A DNA stretch of 15,169 bases from a bacterium UBP7_UBA7824 (GTDB taxonomy: Bacteria; UBP7; UBA6624). The notes beneath the pieces were generated by a model that made no database searches, was not told where the DNA came from, and was given only the letters and a program-made list of their open reading frames with translations. The position numbers were made by a program, and so were the translations under genes. Below are positions 13,513-15,169 of the stretch, one piece after another; position 1 is the first letter of the stretch; each line of letters opens with the position of its first letter. The stretch spans positions 1 through 15,169 of the forward strand of contig DLTY01000013.1 of NCBI GenBank assembly GCA_002501535.1. Reading direction: 5' to 3'.

Positions 13513-14431
13513 ACCAATCAAAATACTCCCTTAATACATTTTCCCAAGAAAAAATTTTCACTATTTTATTTTGTTTTTTTGTCCAGGTAATATAATTTTT
13601 TTTGACAGCATGAAGCATGTCGTCACGATTCCAATTGGGAAAATCAACTTTTTTAAAGGGTGGCTTGTATGGGGGTGGAGACAATACTGGAATACCCATC
13701 TTTAATAAAGACAACAACGTGGTTCTTCTTGCAGAGGTCCCATCGACAAACGGCAAAAGCCCAACATCTCCCCATTTTATTTCATTTGATATTTCCTGAA
13801 TGGAACAATTTTTTCTTAACTCAACATCTTTACACATAGCAAGAAGACTTTTTAAGTTTGAATCGTCCCTGTTGCCAGTAAAAATAACTGGTTGGTCCCA
13901 GCCTAGATCTACAGAATAGTTAAACAACTTAGACAAAATATTCATATCCTTGCTCTTGGACAAAAAGCCAAAAAAAACTAACCTGAATTTTTGAGGTTTT
14001 ATATTCTTTCTTAAAACAATATCGAAAGAAGAACCTATAGGTAAATAAGCTTTTAATTCAGGCTGGTTTTTAAAAAGAGGACATGCCAGCATTTCAAACT
14101 GATCAGAAAATCCAACCTTTTTTGACATTGTGGCCAATATGGAATATTGAAGCTTTCTCAATGGTGAAGCAAGGCTCCATTCATGCAGCATCAAATATCT
14201 TTTATCTTTAGGGATTTTAGAATAAATTTTGATTTGTTCAAATTCATTTGCCCAACCTCTACTTGGAGCATGGAGGTGAGCGATTTCATTCTTCTTTAAT
14301 TTAAATTCTTCATTCAATGAAGGATGCCAGATTCTCGAAAATGAACCCATCTGCTGACTCAAAGATTTTACAAAATCACCAACGCCACATTCCCCTTTCT
14401 TGACAGTGCCTACAATATGAACAACTTTCAT
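13502..14431 (-). CDS. Divergent GT-B glycosyltransferase
   Basis: A 309-residue protein with a short GT-B layout. The N-terminal domain begins MKVVHIVGTVKKGECGVGDF, resembling the glycine-rich acceptor loop of GT4 enzymes. The C-terminal domain includes LVFFGFLSKSKDMNIL (151-166) and LLPFVDGTSARRTTLLSLLK (225-244). That PF-x-DG-x-S-x-RR-x-x-LL pattern is known in a subgroup of GT4-like proteins that lack the usual E-x7-E motif, and no E-x7-E is seen here. It is shorter than typical GT4 enzymes. Its start overlaps the previous stop as ATGA, and its stop lies inside the next gene. It is probably a sugar transferase of the same polysaccharide pathway; catalytic competence is less certain than for its neighbours. 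Confidence 0.72.
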   Translation of the reverse strand: MKVVHIVGTVKKGECGVGDFVKSLSQQMGSFSRIWHPSLNEEFKLKKNEIAHLHAPSRGWANEFEQIKIYSKIPKDKRYLMLHEWSLASPLRKLQYSILATMSKKVGFSDQFEMLACPLFKNQPELKAYLPIGSSFDIVLRKNIKPQKFRLVFFGFLSKSKDMNILSKLFNYSVDLGWDQPVIFTGNRDDSNLKSLLAMCKDVELRKNCSIQEISNEIKWGDVGLLPFVDGTSARRTTLLSLLKMGIPVLSPPPYKPPFKKVDFPNWNRDDMLHAVKKNYITWTKKQNKIVKIFSWENVLREYFDWYEI

Positions 14432-15169
14432 TTGTTAACCTTTTTGGACATGTATTCAAATGCTTTGCTTATATCATTTCCTTGTATTTTAAATAACTGT
14501 GCTTTTGCCTGTGCGGCCTTAAGTAAATATTTATCTTTAGTCAGGTTGCAAGATTCTTTAATGCTTGAGACAAGACTTGCTACTGTTGGTGAAAAGTAAC
14601 TAACTGCAACTCCTCCCACCTCTCTCGAAACCTCGGTGTCAAGAGCACAAACCGGAATTCCAGCAGTCATCCCTTCGGTAATTGGTAACCCAAAGCCTTC
14701 AATTTCAGATGGATAAACAAGACAATTAGCATCCCTTACTTTTCTCTTTAATGTTTCATCAGAGCAATCCTGATAAAAAGAAACCCCTAGACTCTTTGCT
14801 TTTTCCAAAACTGATCGAGATTCTTTTCCACGGTAACCAATCCATTCCATGGAATACCCGGCAGGTTTCAGAAGCGAAAAAGCTTCAAGCAGTAAGTCTA
14901 ATTTTTTTCTGGGTGAAATTGCACCTAAGTATAAAATTCTTTTTGGCTTTCGGCGAAATGTCTTCCATCTTTCAGCATTTACCTTTTGGTGCAGGTTGAA
15001 CAAACCTGATATGCATGGATAAAAATGAAGAAAATCACCATACGGAAAAATTTCCTTGAGTTTCTCACATGCCCACTTGGAGTCAGAGAAAACAAGGTTT
15101 GCTTTTGAAATACTTCTTGGCGTTCTTGCCCTAAACCAAAATCTGGCCTTCCAATTTAAATCATTAGGA
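14428..15169 (-). CDS. GT4-family glycosyltransferase, 5' end beyond window
   Basis: At least 246 residues of a GT-B glycosyltransferase. The frame is open without a stop from the TGA at 14428 to the right edge, so the true start lies outside. A TTG at 15003 is not the start, because the preceding 55 residues continue the family: NLVFSDSKWACEKLKEIFP is the typical link before the donor domain. The donor domain holds YLGAISPRKKLDLLLEAFSL, and E-G-F-G-L-P-I-T-E is the E-x7-E motif, followed by GMTAGIPV. It probably adds a sugar in the polysaccharide pathway encoded here. It overlaps the next gene by four bases (ATGA). Confidence 0.87.
   Translation of the reverse strand, partial: PNDLNWKARFWFRARTPRSISKANLVFSDSKWACEKLKEIFPYGDFLHFYPCISGLFNLHQKVNAERWKTFRRKPKRILYLGAISPRKKLDLLLEAFSLLKPAGYSMEWIGYRGKESRSVLEKAKSLGVSFYQDCSDETLKRKVRDANCLVYPSEIEGFGLPITEGMTAGIPVCALDTEVSREVGGVAVSYFSPTVASLVSSIKESCNLTKDKYLLKAAQAKAQLFKIQGNDISKAFEYMSKKVNK

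Noticed and set aside
1..15169. CRISPR arrays, tRNA or rRNA genes, insertion sequences, phage attachment sites
   Set aside because: No regularly spaced repeats, tRNA-like cloverleaf, rRNA stretch, transposase or terminal inverted repeats were recognised on either strand.

Overview
All genes in this window lie on the minus strand, so transcription runs from position 15169 toward position 1. The DNA is AT-rich. The gene set (type IV pilus motor and platform genes, class III-type prepilins, a polyprenyl-phosphate sugar transferase and a MoxR/DUF58/transglutaminase module) suggests a diderm, probably uncultured or environmental bacterium. Several very large pilins with GspG-like tails are, from memory, reminiscent of candidate phyla such as Riflebacteria, Omnitrophota or Elusimicrobiota. 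That placement is a low-confidence inference; no rRNA or other phylogenetic marker is present.

Region A (about 15169 to 11015) is a surface-polysaccharide block: a GT4 glycosyltransferase whose 5' end is cut by the window edge, a second divergent GT-B glycosyltransferase, a third GT4 glycosyltransferase, and a membrane sugar-1-phosphate transferase of the WbaP/WcaJ/Bac_transf type that would start repeat-unit synthesis on a lipid carrier. The genes overlap or are a few bases apart.

Region B (10997 to 6866) is a MoxR AAA+ ATPase, a DUF58 protein and a large membrane transglutaminase-like protein (TgpA-like). They are joined by TAATG and ATGA overlaps and begin 17 bases after the sugar transferase. 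This trio is a known conserved association of incompletely understood function. Its position between polysaccharide genes and pilus genes is the unusual part.

Region C (6835 to 2521) holds pilB, pilT and pilC: extension ATPase, retraction ATPase and inner-membrane platform of a type IV pilus. A weak terminator-like hairpin followed by a near-consensus sigma70 promoter (TTGATA, 17 bases, TATAAT) lies in the pilT-pilC gap, so pilC and the pilins may form their own transcription unit. An 8-bp inverted repeat sits directly before pilC, which lacks a visible Shine-Dalgarno sequence.

Region D (2407 to 1) is an array of at least three prepilin genes, each with a strong Shine-Dalgarno sequence. Two are complete, unusually large (359 and 374 residues) paralogues that share the N-terminal helix, several short internal blocks and the C-terminal tail but differ strongly in between. 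The third is visible only as its ribosome binding site and first codons (M-K-R-G-F-T) at the left edge. Between the second and third lie a perfect 10-bp GC-rich stem-loop and a second hairpin, likely to set mRNA stability or relative pilin dosage.

As a whole the window reads as a cell-surface locus: polysaccharide initiation and assembly, a membrane/periplasmic AAA+ module, and a retractile pilus with a diversified pilin set. No tRNA, rRNA, CRISPR array or insertion sequence was seen.
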